Shown here: piece by piece, positions 14,856 through 23,777 of the stretch | Position numbering within the stretch: the stretch's first letter is position 1 | How the letters are laid out: each line of letters starts with the position of its first letter | Source of the DNA: Novosphingobium sp. NDB2Meth1 | Lineage (GTDB): Bacteria > Pseudomonadota > Alphaproteobacteria > Sphingomonadales > Sphingomonadaceae | Assembly (NCBI RefSeq): GCF_900117425.1 | Contig: NZ_FPEH01000014.1 | Location: forward strand, 434,001-498,000 | DNA length: 64,000 nt | Reading direction: 5' to 3' | The notes under the pieces: model-generated | The model's database searches: none | What the model was told of the DNA's origin: nothing | What the model saw: the letters and a program-made list of their open reading frames with translations, nothing else | Made by a program: the position numbers and the translations under genes

Positions 14856-16427
14856 ATGTCGTTCAAGTACTCGATGATCCTGGAGGCGGTCGACAAGGCG
14901 TCTGGCCCTGCAAAGCGCGTCAAACAGAACATGAGCTCGCTTGTCCAGGGCACGCGCGCATGGGGCCAGCAGGTCAAGAAAGTCTCGCGCGATGTCGAGA
15001 GCGGGGCGCGTAGCCTTCAGTTCTATGAGACCCGCGCGCGGCGGCTGCGGCAGGTGGCGTTGGGTTCATTCTTCCGCGCAGCGAGCATGAGCGCGCGGCA
15101 GCTGTCGGACAACGTCCGCGCCGCTGTCCGAAATCTCAACATCATGGAACGCGCCGGGAAGGCGGCCCGCGCCGGGGTCGGCTCATTGCTTTCGCGCGGG
15201 ATCGGCATGGCCAAGTGGGGCGTTGCCGGCGCGGCCGGCGCAGCTGGCCTTGGCCTGTTCGACCTCTTCAGCACCGCAGGGAAGTTTGAGCAGTATCGCA
15301 TCGCCTTCAAGGTGGCGGAGGGCTCTGCCGACAAGGCCAAGGCCAAGCTCCAGTGGATCAGCCAGTTTGCGACTGACACACCCTATGAACTGGACCAGGT
15401 GATTGACGCGTTCCGCACCCTGCAATCCGTGGGCGGTGTAGATCCAACGGATGGAGCCTTGCGCATCGTCGGCGATACGGCGGCAGGAACGAGCAAGGAT
15501 CTGCAACAGGTCGCTGAAGCGTATTCCGACGCCGTCAATCTTCAGTTCGAGCGCCTTTTAGACCTTGGCTTGCGAGCAACTCGCCAGGGCGAGAAGGTGA
15601 CTTTCTTCTACAAGAAGAATGGCCAGGAGCTGAGCAAAACGGTCCAGGCGCAGTCGCTGGCTGTCAAACGCGCGCTCGATGAGATATGGGGCGCGCAGTT
15701 CGGCGGTTCCACCAGCGCGCAGAGCCGCTCTTTCTTCGGCATCATTTCGAACCTGAAGGACCAGTGGAACGGTTTCCTCTTGCAGGTTGCCGACGCGGGC
15801 ATCTTCGACCTAGTGAAGTCGAAGCTTCAGGGCCTGCTAGAAAAGGTCAACGAAATGGCGGCGAGCGGCGAGCTCAAAAAGTGGGCCGAAGCGATCTCCG
15901 CAAAGATGGAAGAAGCTGTCAATTGGGTTTCGAGCCTGACCAAAGCCGACTTCGACCACTTTACGCAGGAGCTCTCCGACGTGGCCAAGGCGGCCGGCGC
16001 GGTTGCTTCTGCGATCGCGCGCGCAGCTGAGGCGTACAACAGCCTGAACCGGTACAACGATGCTATCAGCATGGGCAACACGCCCGGCTCCCGGCTCCAG
16101 AATATGTGGCGGGTCTACAACGGGCAGAAGCCGCTGAAGTATTCAGGCACGCCAACACTGATGGAATACTTGTTCGGTGGAAAGCCGGACGCGGGACAGA
16201 AGGAGGCTTGGGATCGAGCCCCATCGATCCCGTCGGCCGTTGGCGGTAGCCGGCCTGGGCCAACGACGCGGCCCGCCACACAACCAGCAAAGCCGATCAG
16301 CGGACGACTGGACATCCACATCACGACTGATCCCGGCACAAAGGCACGGGTGAAAAACCTTTCGAGCAACAGCCGGGATTGGGACTTCGCGGCGAACTTA
16401 GGCCGCAGTATGGGCACGCCGCAGTAG
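14856..16427 (+). CDS. Phage tail tape measure protein
   Basis: Sets tail length and is ejected with the DNA. The 523-residue protein begins with the typical SFKYSMILEAVDKASGPAKRVKQN segment and long helices. It then has a hydrophobic glycine/alanine-rich stretch (residues about 110-140, WGVAGAAGAAGLGLFDLF) and a region with ATDTPYELDQVIDAFRTLQSVG, frequent in tape measure proteins. The C-terminal third is Pro/Thr-rich. It is shorter than that of Mu. No tube, sheath or baseplate gene follows, which is unusual because these normally flank it. Confidence 0.8.
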   Translation: MSFKYSMILEAVDKASGPAKRVKQNMSSLVQGTRAWGQQVKKVSRDVESGARSLQFYETRARRLRQVALGSFFRAASMSARQLSDNVRAAVRNLNIMERAGKAARAGVGSLLSRGIGMAKWGVAGAAGAAGLGLFDLFSTAGKFEQYRIAFKVAEGSADKAKAKLQWISQFATDTPYELDQVIDAFRTLQSVGGVDPTDGALRIVGDTAAGTSKDLQQVAEAYSDAVNLQFERLLDLGLRATRQGEKVTFFYKKNGQELSKTVQAQSLAVKRALDEIWGAQFGGSTSAQSRSFFGIISNLKDQWNGFLLQVADAGIFDLVKSKLQGLLEKVNEMAASGELKKWAEAISAKMEEAVNWVSSLTKADFDHFTQELSDVAKAAGAVASAIARAAEAYNSLNRYNDAISMGNTPGSRLQNMWRVYNGQKPLKYSGTPTLMEYLFGGKPDAGQKEAWDRAPSIPSAVGGSRPGPTTRPATQPAKPISGRLDIHITTDPGTKARVKNLSSNSRDWDFAANLGRSMGTPQ

Positions 16428-16433
16428 GTGCCG

Positions 16434-16850
16434 ATGATGGGTAAAGAAACACAGCTGCGGGGTTCGATGCCCGCCTCGTCAGAGCAGCGCCCAGAGCGCG
16501 TGTGTGCAGAGCGCCTGGAGCGCCCACGGTTCAACATGCAGGGCATTGTCGGGGCGGCGGCGGCGATCGCGCTGGCGGAGGCGCTGGGAGGAACTCGCAT
16601 CTATGTGCCGGCCAAGATGAAGGCGAGCCATCGCCTCGCCAGGATCGCCGGCATAGAGGCTGCCCGCGCGCTGTCAGAGGCGTGCAAAGGAAGCTGCATT
16701 CGCGTGCCGCTGGAGAGGGAATTGAGGGCGGTACACTATCGCTCACAGGGCCACAGCCAGGCGCGTATCGCGCACCGCTTGGGGCTTACAGAAAACGGCG
16801 TTCAGAGCCTCTTAAAGCGGCTCGTGGCGCGCCAGGCAGAAAGGAAGTAG
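16434..16850 (+). CDS. Mor/C-like transcription activator
   Basis: A 138-residue protein with a Mor-type dimerisation segment (IVGAAAAIALAEALGGTRIYVP, residues about 38-60) and a C-terminal helix-turn-helix (RSQGHSQARIAHRLGLTENGVQSLLKRL). It is the third protein of this family in the element. In Mu, C is a Mor paralogue that switches on the late promoters, so this may be the C counterpart. The start is taken as ATG 16434; GTG 16428 or ATG 16437 are possible. The tape measure stop is only a few bases upstream. Confidence 0.65.
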   Translation: MMGKETQLRGSMPASSEQRPERVCAERLERPRFNMQGIVGAAAAIALAEALGGTRIYVPAKMKASHRLARIAGIEAARALSEACKGSCIRVPLERELRAVHYRSQGHSQARIAHRLGLTENGVQSLLKRLVARQAERK

Positions 16851-16858
16851 GTCCGACG

Positions 16859-17545
16859 ATGGACGTTGACGTAACCATGCAGCCCGTTGCGCTGGATACC
16901 GCTGGCCAAGCCGCTTACCCGCCCCGCGAAGTGAAGCTGCTCCCATTTGGCAATCCGTTCTACGGCAGGGATGGCAGAGGGCCGTGGGTGCTGCGCGATC
17001 GAGCTCAGGCGGAACGCGTCCTGGCGTTGACAAAGCAAGTGCTGGGCGGCGTGGATATGGTGGTTGACTACGATCATGCTACCGAGCTCGCCGCGCCACA
17101 AGGCAAGGGCCGTGCGATCGCCGCTGGTTGGGTCCGCTCTCTCTACATTGCTGACGATGGTATCTGGGCATCGATCGAATGGACGGCGCAAGCTTCTGCC
17201 GAAATCCTCGCGCGCCAGTATCGCTACATCAGTCCGCATTTCAGGGTGGACAAGCTCACCCGCGAAGTCACCCGGATCGTCAACGCGGGGCTCACCAACA
17301 CACCGAACCTTGAACTGCCCGCGCTCGCCTCATACCGCGGCAAGCAAGTGACAGAGGAAGAGCGTGCGATCTGCGCAGCGCTTGGTGTGACGGAGGCGGA
17401 CTACCTCGCGCAGAAGATCTTGGACAGCGCGCCGTGGCGCGAGGCGGTGGGAGGCGGTCTCACTTCAGAAGAAATTGATATCCTCGCGCGGACCGGTGTC
17501 TCCGAAAAAGACTACCTCGCGACCAAGGCTAAGATGGCGCGTTAG
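16859..17545 (+). CDS. Mu gpI-like prohead protease
   Basis: In Mu, gpI cleaves the scaffold during head maturation. The 228-residue protein starts with VALDTAGQAAYPPREVKLLPFGNPFYGRDG. It contains VDYDHATELAAPQGKGRAIAAGWV (the His of the active site is likely in YDHAT), RYISPHFRV and VNAGLTNTPNLELPAL, all typical of the Mu I family. The C-terminus carries two related units (EEERAICAALGVTEADYLAQK and SEEIDILARTGVSEKDYLATK) and then stops. It is shorter than Mu gpI and seems to lack the long scaffold region. It is the last gene before the right end, with no capsid gene after it. Confidence 0.8.
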   Translation: MDVDVTMQPVALDTAGQAAYPPREVKLLPFGNPFYGRDGRGPWVLRDRAQAERVLALTKQVLGGVDMVVDYDHATELAAPQGKGRAIAAGWVRSLYIADDGIWASIEWTAQASAEILARQYRYISPHFRVDKLTREVTRIVNAGLTNTPNLELPALASYRGKQVTEEERAICAALGVTEADYLAQKILDSAPWREAVGGGLTSEEIDILARTGVSEKDYLATKAKMAR

Positions 17546-17692
17546 AAGGTGGGAACAGGGCGTATGTGCAGAGCGGAAGCGCCCGTCTCCGGGGCTATGT
17601 AGCGCAGCTTGCAACATACTCTCACAGGCCGCTAAATGGCCTTTCAGAGATGGCTTAGTGGGTGCCGAAACCGCTACCCGAGTTATGCAAAA
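17546..17692. other. Non-coding right end of the element
   Basis: No gene is seen. It contains the right copy of the subterminal inverted repeat (17629-17649, CCGCTAAATGGCCTTTCAGAG; partner at 2585-2605) and the beginning of the first of two 18-bp transposase-site-like repeats (17686-17703). Confidence 0.6.
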
Positions 17693-17726
17693 CCTTGTTT
17701 CCCAAAATTGCAAAACCTAGTTTCCC
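17686..17726 (-). repeat. Two direct 18-bp repeats at the right end (putative R1/R2 sites)
   Basis: TGCAAAACCTTGTTTCCC at 17686-17703 and TGCAAAACCTAGTTTCCC at 17709-17726 differ in one base and start 23 bp apart, about two helical turns. By analogy with Mu they are transposase binding sites R2 and R1. Degenerate counterparts occur inside the left terminus. Confidence 0.75.
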
Positions 17727-17732
17727 GCTACA
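17693..17732 (-). repeat. Right terminal inverted repeat of the Mu-like element
   Basis: Read on the minus strand it begins TGTAGCGGGAAACTAGG. It matches the left end 2353-2392 at 27-28 of 40 bases without gaps and ends in ACA on the plus strand, directly before the duplicated CCCCT. Confidence 0.85.
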
Positions 17733-17754
17733 CCCCTCCCGCTTGCGGGAGGGG
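17733..17754. repeat. Right target duplication CCCCT inside a REP-like palindrome
   Basis: CCCCT at 17733-17737 repeats the sequence before the left end. It is also the outer part of a 10-bp perfect palindrome CCCCTCCCGC-tt-GCGGGAGGGG (17733-17754). Similar GC-rich palindromes are scattered between host genes, so the element landed at the edge of a host REP unit. Confidence 0.85.
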
Positions 17755-17802
17755 GTGGGGGGTGGGCCAGCAACGCCACAACCAAGCGCAGCGCTTCCAC
17801 CC

Positions 17803-17830
17803 TTGACAAAACGAACCATATAGGTTATAC
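17803..17830 (+). promoter_or_regulatory. Strong promoter-like sequence with operator dyad
   Basis: TTGACA (17803-17808) and TTATAC (17825-17830) are 16 bp apart. The spacer holds AACCATATAGGTT, an inverted AACC/GGTT repeat of the kind bound by TetR- or ArsR-type repressors. No gene starts close behind it; the next is the dehydrogenase at 18380. Confidence 0.5.
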
Positions 17831-18281
17831 GTCCCGCCCAGATCGGGAGCAGGCTAGGCCGGCCTCGCCCTCGCTCCTTTGGCCGTAAAACGCCAACGCG
17901 ACCGGTGCGGGCTGCGGGTTCAAGGTGGGGCGGTCTCCCCCAAGTCCTTGGCCAGGCAACCTACCGCGCCAGCACGCAGATCATGGCTCCCATCGGCTTC
18001 GTCCCGGTGCGAGCAAAGACCGGCACGCATGCGAGCCGCTACCCCGGTCCCGGGCCATGATCGACACAAATGGCTGCGCCGGACCTCTTCTGCCCATCCG
18101 GCCACTCGCACCCGGCGGAACACGACGCCCTCCCCGCAGCGCCAGTGCAGGCGCCGCACCGGTCGCGCGATCACCCTCCACTGCCCGCACACCGCAGCGC
18201 CGCGCCGCCAAATCCAACACGTTTCTCGCAGAGACGCAAAGGGGAGCAGAGGGCGCAGAGACGTACTGCCCCACCCTCGTC

Positions 18282-18301
18282 ATTCCCGCGCAGGCGGGAA
18301 T
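18282..18301. repeat. Dispersed palindromic repeat (ATTCCCGC type)
   Basis: ATTCCCGC and GCGGGAAT form a perfect 8-bp stem around GCAG within a CGTCATTCCCGC...GGGAATCCAGAG context. That context is a widespread bacterial intergenic palindrome, here about 80 bp before the dehydrogenase start. Confidence 0.6.
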
Positions 18302-18379
18302 CCAGAGCCCCAACCGCCGCAATGCCCCCGACCGCGAAACCCGCTTGTCAGCGCGTGCATTCGGGATGACACTCCCCCC

Positions 18380-20566
18380 ATGGTCCCGATCCCCTTGCGC
18401 AGGTCCACGCTCGGCCTGCTCTGCGCCCTTGGCATCACCGCATCGTCGCTGCAGGCGGCCATGCCCGGCTTTCCCGCAGCAACGCATCCTGTGGCGGGGG
18501 GTGAATGGCACTACGTCGGCGGTGATGAAGCCGGCACGTGGTTCTCCTCGCTGACTGACATCAACGACAGCAATGCCGCGCAGCTCGGCTTCGCCTGGGC
18601 CTATGACATGGGCACCGAGCGCGGGCAGGAAGCGACGCCGCTGGTCATCGACGGGGTGATGTACACCTCGGGCGTCTGGGGCATCGTCTATGCGCTGAAC
18701 GCCGCGACGGGCGAAGTGCTGTGGACGTTCCACCCCGGCATCGACCCAGCCTCGGCGCGAAACGCCTGCTGCGACACGGTGAACCGCGGTGTGGCAGTCC
18801 GCGACGGGGTGGTGTTCGTCGCCAGCGAGGATGGCCGGCTCCACGCGCTCGACGCGAAGACCGGCGCCGAAAAATGGAGCGCCGACACGATCATCGACCG
18901 CGCCAGGTTCACCTATGCCTCGACCGGCGCGGTGCTGCTGACCAGCGATTCCGTGGTCATCGGCAATTCCGGCGCAGACCTCGGCGATGGCTCCACGCGC
19001 GGCTACATCTCGGCGTGGGATATCAGGACCGGCGCCTTCAAGTGGCGCTTCTTCACCGTCCCGCCCGCACCGGGCCAGCCGTTCGAGCATCCCGAGCTGG
19101 AAATGGCGGCGAAGTCATGGGCGCCCGATCACGATGGCCGCTACCAGAACGGCGGTACCGTATGGGACGGGCTTTCCTACGATGCCGAAACCGACCAGAT
19201 CGTGTTCGGCACCGCCAATGCCTCGCCCTATTCGCGGGTGAAGAACGCCAGCGAGCGGCACGACGACTTGTTCAATGCCTCGATCATTGCGGTGAACGCG
19301 AAGACGGGCCGGATGAACTGGTACTATCAGGAAACCCCCGGCGATGCCTGGGACTACGACGCGGTGCAGAAGTTCGTTTTCGCCAATCTGCCGGTGGGCG
19401 GGGGGCAGCCGCGCCGGGTGGTGATGCAGGCGTCGAAGAACGGCTTCTTCTACACGCTCGATCTCAAGACGGGGAAGCTGCTGGCCGCCGATCCGTTTGC
19501 CTATGTGAACTGGGCCAAGGGCGTCGATCTCGCGACCGGGCGCCCCGTCTTCACCGAAGTCGCCGACTATTCCGCCAAGCCCAAGAACGTCTACCCCTCA
19601 TGGGCGGGGGCGCATACGTGGAACCCGATGTCGTTCAGCCCTAAGACGGGCCTCGTCTATATCCCCACGGTCGACCAGCCCAATGTCATGGTCAATCTGG
19701 AAGCCAACAAGGGCAAGCTCCGGCACCTTGAAGGGTTCTTCAACGCCAACGGGATCATCCCGGACGACACTTATGACGAAGCCGCGCTGAGCCGCCTGTT
19801 CGGCCCGCTGCCGACCAAGGCGGAACTGCAGAAGGAGCGCGGCAAGACCTCGCTGGTGCGCGAAGTGCTGAAAGCTTGGGACCCGGTTTCGCGGAAGGTG
19901 GTGTGGGAGCAGGTCACGTCCGACCGCAATCGCGGCTATGATGGCGGCGTGCTTTCCACCGCCGGCAATATCGTGGTGCAGGGGCGCGGGGACGGCACCT
20001 TGCGCGTCTACAACGCCGCCACCGGCGCCGAACTCGCCGCGATCCAGACCGGCTCGCATATCATGGCAGCGCCGATGACCTACCGCATCGGCGGAGTGCA
20101 GTATATCGCGGTGCAGGTGGGTTACGGCGGGGTCGGGATCAGCTATCCGATCACCCCGGCGGATATCGCCTACAGGAACCGCAACACCAACCGCATCCTC
20201 GTGTTCAAGCTGCGCGGCGGACCGGTCCCGCAGCCCGAGCCGCGCCCCGATCCCTTCACCTATCCCGCCCCGCCCCCGAGCCGCGCGACCGCCGCCAGGA
20301 TCGCGCATGGCGAGGCCAAGTTCACCGAATACTGCTCGCGCTGCCATATGTTCGGCCCGGGTGTGACCCCGGACCTCTCGCGCCTGCCGAAGGACATCCA
20401 CGGCATGTTCAACGATATCGTGCTCGGCGGCGCGCTGGCGGGCAACGGGATGGCGCCGATGGGCGACATGGTGAGCAAGTACGATGTCGAGGCGATCCAC
20501 GCCTACCTGATCGACACCCAGCGCAAGGGCTACGAAGCGCAGCGGAAGGCGAAGCCTACTTCGTAA
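18380..20566 (+). CDS. PQQ-dependent quinohemoprotein dehydrogenase (alcohol/sugar type)
   Basis: Periplasmic oxidase of alcohols or similar substrates using pyrroloquinoline quinone and passing electrons to an internal haem c. The 728-residue protein has a signal peptide ([21 protein letters not shown]) and an eight-bladed propeller with tryptophan-docking repeats. It has the adjacent-cysteine pair in [13 protein letters not shown] that packs on PQQ, and NASP and GDAWDYDAV motifs of the active site. The C-terminal cytochrome c domain has the haem motif CSRCH and a later Met (GMAPMGDM). ATG 18380 precedes the signal peptide. It converges with rsmA and overlaps it by 11 nt. Confidence 0.88.
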   Translation: MVPIPLRRSTLGLLCALGITASSLQAAMPGFPAATHPVAGGEWHYVGGDEAGTWFSSLTDINDSNAAQLGFAWAYDMGTERGQEATPLVIDGVMYTSGVWGIVYALNAATGEVLWTFHPGIDPASARNACCDTVNRGVAVRDGVVFVASEDGRLHALDAKTGAEKWSADTIIDRARFTYASTGAVLLTSDSVVIGNSGADLGDGSTRGYISAWDIRTGAFKWRFFTVPPAPGQPFEHPELEMAAKSWAPDHDGRYQNGGTVWDGLSYDAETDQIVFGTANASPYSRVKNASERHDDLFNASIIAVNAKTGRMNWYYQETPGDAWDYDAVQKFVFANLPVGGGQPRRVVMQASKNGFFYTLDLKTGKLLAADPFAYVNWAKGVDLATGRPVFTEVADYSAKPKNVYPSWAGAHTWNPMSFSPKTGLVYIPTVDQPNVMVNLEANKGKLRHLEGFFNANGIIPDDTYDEAALSRLFGPLPTKAELQKERGKTSLVREVLKAWDPVSRKVVWEQVTSDRNRGYDGGVLSTAGNIVVQGRGDGTLRVYNAATGAELAAIQTGSHIMAAPMTYRIGGVQYIAVQVGYGGVGISYPITPADIAYRNRNTNRILVFKLRGGPVPQPEPRPDPFTYPAPPPSRATAARIAHGEAKFTEYCSRCHMFGPGVTPDLSRLPKDIHGMFNDIVLGGALAGNGMAPMGDMVSKYDVEAIHAYLIDTQRKGYEAQRKAKPTS

Positions 20567-21377
20567 GCGCCCGAGCGATTGCGACGAACTCCGCCACGCT
20601 CAGCGTTTCGGCGCGGCGCTGCGGATCGATACCGAGCGCGTCCAGCGCATCGAGCGCGCCGGGGAGGCCCTTCAAGGATTGGCGCAGCATCTTGCGGCGC
20701 TGGCCGAACGCCGCTTCGGTCACGCGCTCCAGCATCCGCGCCGATACGCCTTCGGGCATCGCGGCGGGCTCGACATGGACGATCGCCGACATCACCTTGG
20801 GCGGCGGAGTGAACGCGCTGCGGTGGACGCGCATCGCGATACGGGCGGCGCTGCGCCACTGGGCGAGGACGGCGAGGCGGCCATAGGCGTCGCTGCCCGG
20901 CGGCGCGATGATCCGCTCCGCCACTTCCTGCTGGAACATCAGGGTGAGCGAACGCCACTGCGGCGGCCATTCCTGCCCGGAAAGCCAGCCGGTGAACAGC
21001 GCGGTGCCGACATTGTAGGGCAGGTTCGCCACGACATGCCACGGCGCGTCGAACAGGTCCGCGGGCGCGATCTTCATCGCATCGCCTTCGATCACGCGGA
21101 GCTGGCCGGGGAAAGCTTCGGCAAGCTCGGCGAGCGCCGGGAGGCAGCGGCGGTCCATTTCGACGGCGGTCACGTTGGCTCCCCGCCGCAGCAGCGCCCG
21201 CGTCAGCCCGCCGGGGCCGGGGCCGACTTCGAGCACGTTCTCGCCCTTGAGATCGCCGGGCACCGCAGCGATGCGGGAGAGCAATTGCTCATCGAACAGG
21301 AAGTTCTGGCCCAGCGCCTTGGTGGCGATCAGGCCGTGGCGCTGGACGACATCGCGCAGCGGAGGCAGCTCGGTCAT
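20556..21377 (-). CDS. rsmA: 16S rRNA dimethyladenosine transferase (KsgA)
   Basis: Dimethylates two adjacent adenines in the helix-45 loop of 16S rRNA (A1518/A1519 in E. coli) late in small-subunit assembly. The 273-residue protein has the SAM-binding motif [11 protein letters not shown] (residues about 50-60), the acidic EMD motif and the catalytic NLPYNVGT, followed by the C-terminal [12 protein letters not shown] segment. ATG 21377 overlaps the pdxA stop (ATGA), so the two are coupled. It is the last gene of the leftward lptD-surA-pdxA-rsmA cluster, the same order as in enterobacteria. Confidence 0.95.
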   Translation of the reverse strand: MTELPPLRDVVQRHGLIATKALGQNFLFDEQLLSRIAAVPGDLKGENVLEVGPGPGGLTRALLRRGANVTAVEMDRRCLPALAELAEAFPGQLRVIEGDAMKIAPADLFDAPWHVVANLPYNVGTALFTGWLSGQEWPPQWRSLTLMFQQEVAERIIAPPGSDAYGRLAVLAQWRSAARIAMRVHRSAFTPPPKVMSAIVHVEPAAMPEGVSARMLERVTEAAFGQRRKMLRQSLKGLPGALDALDALGIDPQRRAETLSVAEFVAIARALTK

Positions 21378-22393
21378 CCGTTCGCTGCTCTCCGCGCAGC
21401 GCACTCGCCCGCCATGCGGATCGCGGCGATTGTCGCACCGGGGCGCGCCGTGTTGGTGCCGGCGATGCCGAACGCGGTGCCGTGATCGGGCGACGTGCGG
21501 ATAATCGGCAGGCCGAGCGTGACGTTCACGCCCTCGTCGAAATCGAGCACCTTGATCGGGATCAGCGCCTGATCGTGATACATGCAGATCGCCGCGTCAT
21601 AGGTCGCGCGGGCCTCGGCATGAAACATCGTGTCGGCCGGCAGCGGCCCGCGCGCGTCGATCCCGGCGGCCTGCAGCGCGGCAATGGCAGGCGCGATTAC
21701 GTCGCGGTCCTCGCTGCCCATCCGGCCATCCTCGCCTGCATGAGGATTGAGCGCGGCGACAGCGAGGCGGGGCGCCGGGACGCCGAAATCGCGCGCCAGC
21801 GCAGTGGCCGCGATGGCCGAGCGGCTGCGGATCAGTTCGGCTGTCAGTAGTCCGGGCACGTCATGCAGCGCGACGTGGACTGTGATCGGCACCACGCGCA
21901 GGCTCGGCCCTGCCAGCATCATCACCGCGTTTTCCGGCGTGATCCCGCAGGCTTCCGCCACGAATTCGGTCTGGCCCGGCTGGTTGAAGCCGATGCGGGC
22001 GAGCCGGCTCTTGGCGATCGGGCCGGTGACGAGCGCGGCGGCCGCACCTTGCTTGACGAGGCTCGTGGCGACCTCAAGCGCCCGCAGCGCCAGTGCGGCC
22101 CCGGCATCATCGGGCTGGCCGGGCGTGTAGGGCGCGCTGCCCACGTCCAGCACCGGCAGCGCGTGCGGGAATACGGCGGCAGCCTCATCCGGCGCAGCGA
22201 TGGCGACGACTTCCATTGTCAGGCCGCGCGAGCGGGCAGCCGCCTCGATCAGATCGCGGTTGCCCACCGCGAAGAACGGCGGCAGCCCCTCTGCATCGCT
22301 CAGCGCCCAGGCGGCGGCGATCAGCTCGGGGCCGACGCCGGCGGGGTCACCGAGGCTGACGGCCAAGGGCGGGGGCGGCGGGGGCGTGGTCAT
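21374..22393 (-). CDS. pdxA: 4-hydroxythreonine-4-phosphate dehydrogenase
   Basis: Pyridoxal phosphate synthesis: NAD(P)-dependent oxidation of 4-phosphohydroxy-threonine, together with PdxJ. The 339-residue product has the N-terminal [21 protein letters not shown] and the metal-binding histidines in [22 protein letters not shown] and [13 protein letters not shown]. The C-terminal [15 protein letters not shown] is a family signature. It starts 11 nt after surA and overlaps rsmA by 4 nt. Confidence 0.95.
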   Translation of the reverse strand: MTTPPPPPPLAVSLGDPAGVGPELIAAAWALSDAEGLPPFFAVGNRDLIEAAARSRGLTMEVVAIAAPDEAAAVFPHALPVLDVGSAPYTPGQPDDAGAALALRALEVATSLVKQGAAAALVTGPIAKSRLARIGFNQPGQTEFVAEACGITPENAVMMLAGPSLRVVPITVHVALHDVPGLLTAELIRSRSAIAATALARDFGVPAPRLAVAALNPHAGEDGRMGSEDRDVIAPAIAALQAAGIDARGPLPADTMFHAEARATYDAAICMYHDQALIPIKVLDFDEGVNVTLGLPIIRTSPDHGTAFGIAGTNTARPGATIAAIRMAGECAARRAANG

Positions 22394-22403
22394 GCCCCGC
22401 GCC

Positions 22404-23777
22404 TCAATTGTATTCGATCACCGCGTCGCGGCGGAGGTCGCGCAGGTAGGTCTGGGCGCGCTTGTTGACGCGCTCGTCTTCCATCTGCGACTGGATCGCC
22501 TCGAAGCTGGGGCCGCCTTCGACCTTGGGGTCATCGCGGCCGCAGAGCATCAGCACGCGCACGCCGTCTTCGACCGAGCCGAACGGCGGGGTCGATTCTC
22601 CCACCGAGAGCTTGAGGATCGTGTCCTGCAGCGCGGTCGGCAGATCGCGCACGCGGATCTGGTCGTTGCCGACGACGGTCGCGCCCAGCGTGACGGCGGC
22701 GGCATCGACCGCCCCGCAGCCCTTGATGGTCTTGACCGCGGCGGCGAAGGTCGAGGCCTTGCCGGCAGCGTCCTTCTCGGGTGTGCCCTTGGGGAAGCTG
22801 ATCGAGATCTGCTTGAGGCTCAGCACCGCATCGCGCGGATCGGCCGTCAGCACCTGGCGCTTGTCGATCAGGTAGAGCAGCGAATAGCCCGAAGCGAGCT
22901 CGACCGGGCCGACCAGCTGGCCGGGCGCCATCTGCGCGGCAGGGGTCGAAAGCTCGGGCGGCAGCTGGGCAAGGCGGATCCAGCCGAGATCGCCGCCGAC
23001 CGAAGCGCTCGACGACTGCGAATACTGGCGCGCATAGGCGACGAAGCTGCCGCCGCCCTTGAGCTGTTCGAGAATCTTCTCCGCATTGGCGCGCACTTGC
23101 GGTTTGGTCTCCTCCGTGGCCGAGAGGAAGATTTCGCCGATGCGGTATTCCTCGGTGCCCTTCGCCGCGGTCATGCGTGCCATGACTTCGCGCACTTCAC
23201 CGTCCGAGATGTTGATGAAGGGCTGGACGTTGCGGCGCAGCAGGCGTTGCCAGGCGAGTTCGCCCTTGATCTGACGCTTGAGCGAGGCCGAGGACGAGCC
23301 GATCGAGGTCAGGTATTTTTCGAGTGCGGCCGGATTCTGGCCGAAGTTCTGCTGCGCGACGCGGTTGAAGGTCTGGGCGACTTCCTCCTCCTCGACATCC
23401 GAACTGGCGGCCTTGGCTTCCTGGATCTGCAACGTCTCGTCGATCAGGTTGCGCAGCACCTGCATGCGCAGGCGCTCCATTTCCTCGGGCGGGACCTTGC
23501 CGCCATTGGCGCTGACGATGAGCGCGAGGCGCTGGTCGACATCGGTGCCGGTGATGATCTCGCCGTTGACGATGGCAGTGGCGCGGCGGACGTGCGGATC
23601 GGCCTTGCCGAAGATCGTCGGGTTCGCGGGCAGGTTGAGCGCGCCACCGGACGTGACAGCATCATCCTGATCGAGCAGGGTCTGCGCACTGGCAATGGGA
23701 GCAGCGGCGACGGCAAGGGCGCCCAGAGCAAGCGCGGCGCGCGCCGGAGCAGAAAGCAAACGAAACCCGGTCTTCAT
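22404..23777 (-). CDS. surA: Periplasmic chaperone / peptidyl-prolyl isomerase SurA
   Basis: Escorts outer-membrane proteins, including LptD, across the periplasm. The 457-residue product has a signal peptide (FRLLSAPARAALALGALAVA...ASAQ) and a SurA N-terminal domain with INGEIITGTDVDQRLALI. One clear parvulin-type isomerase domain follows (GEIFLSATEET...GGSFVAYARQYSQ...GGDLGWI, residues about 240-330), with a more divergent second one after it. ATG 23777 is preferred over upstream starts because it begins the signal peptide. It lies directly downstream of its main client gene lptD. Confidence 0.9.
   Translation of the reverse strand: MKTGFRLLSAPARAALALGALAVAAAPIASAQTLLDQDDAVTSGGALNLPANPTIFGKADPHVRRATAIVNGEIITGTDVDQRLALIVSANGGKVPPEEMERLRMQVLRNLIDETLQIQEAKAASSDVEEEEVAQTFNRVAQQNFGQNPAALEKYLTSIGSSSASLKRQIKGELAWQRLLRRNVQPFINISDGEVREVMARMTAAKGTEEYRIGEIFLSATEETKPQVRANAEKILEQLKGGGSFVAYARQYSQSSSASVGGDLGWIRLAQLPPELSTPAAQMAPGQLVGPVELASGYSLLYLIDKRQVLTADPRDAVLSLKQISISFPKGTPEKDAAGKASTFAAAVKTIKGCGAVDAAAVTLGATVVGNDQIRVRDLPTALQDTILKLSVGESTPPFGSVEDGVRVLMLCGRDDPKVEGGPSFEAIQSQMEDERVNKRAQTYLRDLRRDAVIEYN

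Larger units (their letters stand above)
2353..17732 (+). mobile_element. Mu-like transposable prophage (15,380 bp, reduced)
   Basis: The element is bounded by a perfect 5-bp direct duplication (CCCCT) and by imperfect 40-bp terminal inverted repeats (27-28 of 40 identical without gaps) beginning 5'-TGT. It encodes a MuA-like DDE transposase, a MuB-like ATPase, GemA, Mor-type activators, a repressor and a Ner/BcepMu gp16-like protein, in the order expected for the early half of a transposable phage. The late half is very short: tail chaperone with frameshift, tail-completion/gpG-like protein, tape measure and gpI-like protease. No terminase, portal, capsid, sheath, tube, baseplate, tail fibre or lysis gene is visible. 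Genes are intact and tightly packed with no obvious pseudogenes. Confidence 0.93.
17755..18379. other. Host intergenic stretch without a recognised gene
   Basis: It has a promoter-like sequence (next entry), then about 400 bp of very GC-rich, hairpin-rich sequence with no plausible protein. One example is TTGGC/GCCAA around 17880. After this comes a dispersed-repeat segment ending with the palindrome at 18282-18301. I compared it by eye with 6S, SRP, tmRNA and RNase P RNA signatures and found none. In the uninterrupted chromosome it would separate the leftward M20/astA genes from the PQQ dehydrogenase. Confidence 0.4.

Noticed and set aside
3249..17545. Two overlapping or nested prophages, suggested by two tail chaperones and three Mor proteins
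   Set aside because: Only one pair of terminal repeats, one transposase and one target duplication are seen, and gene overlaps are continuous. Duplicated functions within one element are more economical.
17831..18060. Known structured RNA (6S, SRP, tmRNA, RNase P or a riboswitch)
   Set aside because: The segment is GC-rich and follows a good promoter, but none of the conserved signatures of these RNAs is present by eye. Kept only as an unexplained region.
17879..18379. N-terminal extension of the PQQ dehydrogenase frame
   Set aside because: The frame is open upstream, but the translation is Arg/Pro/Ala-rich noise crossing a dispersed palindrome. The signal peptide begins at 18380.
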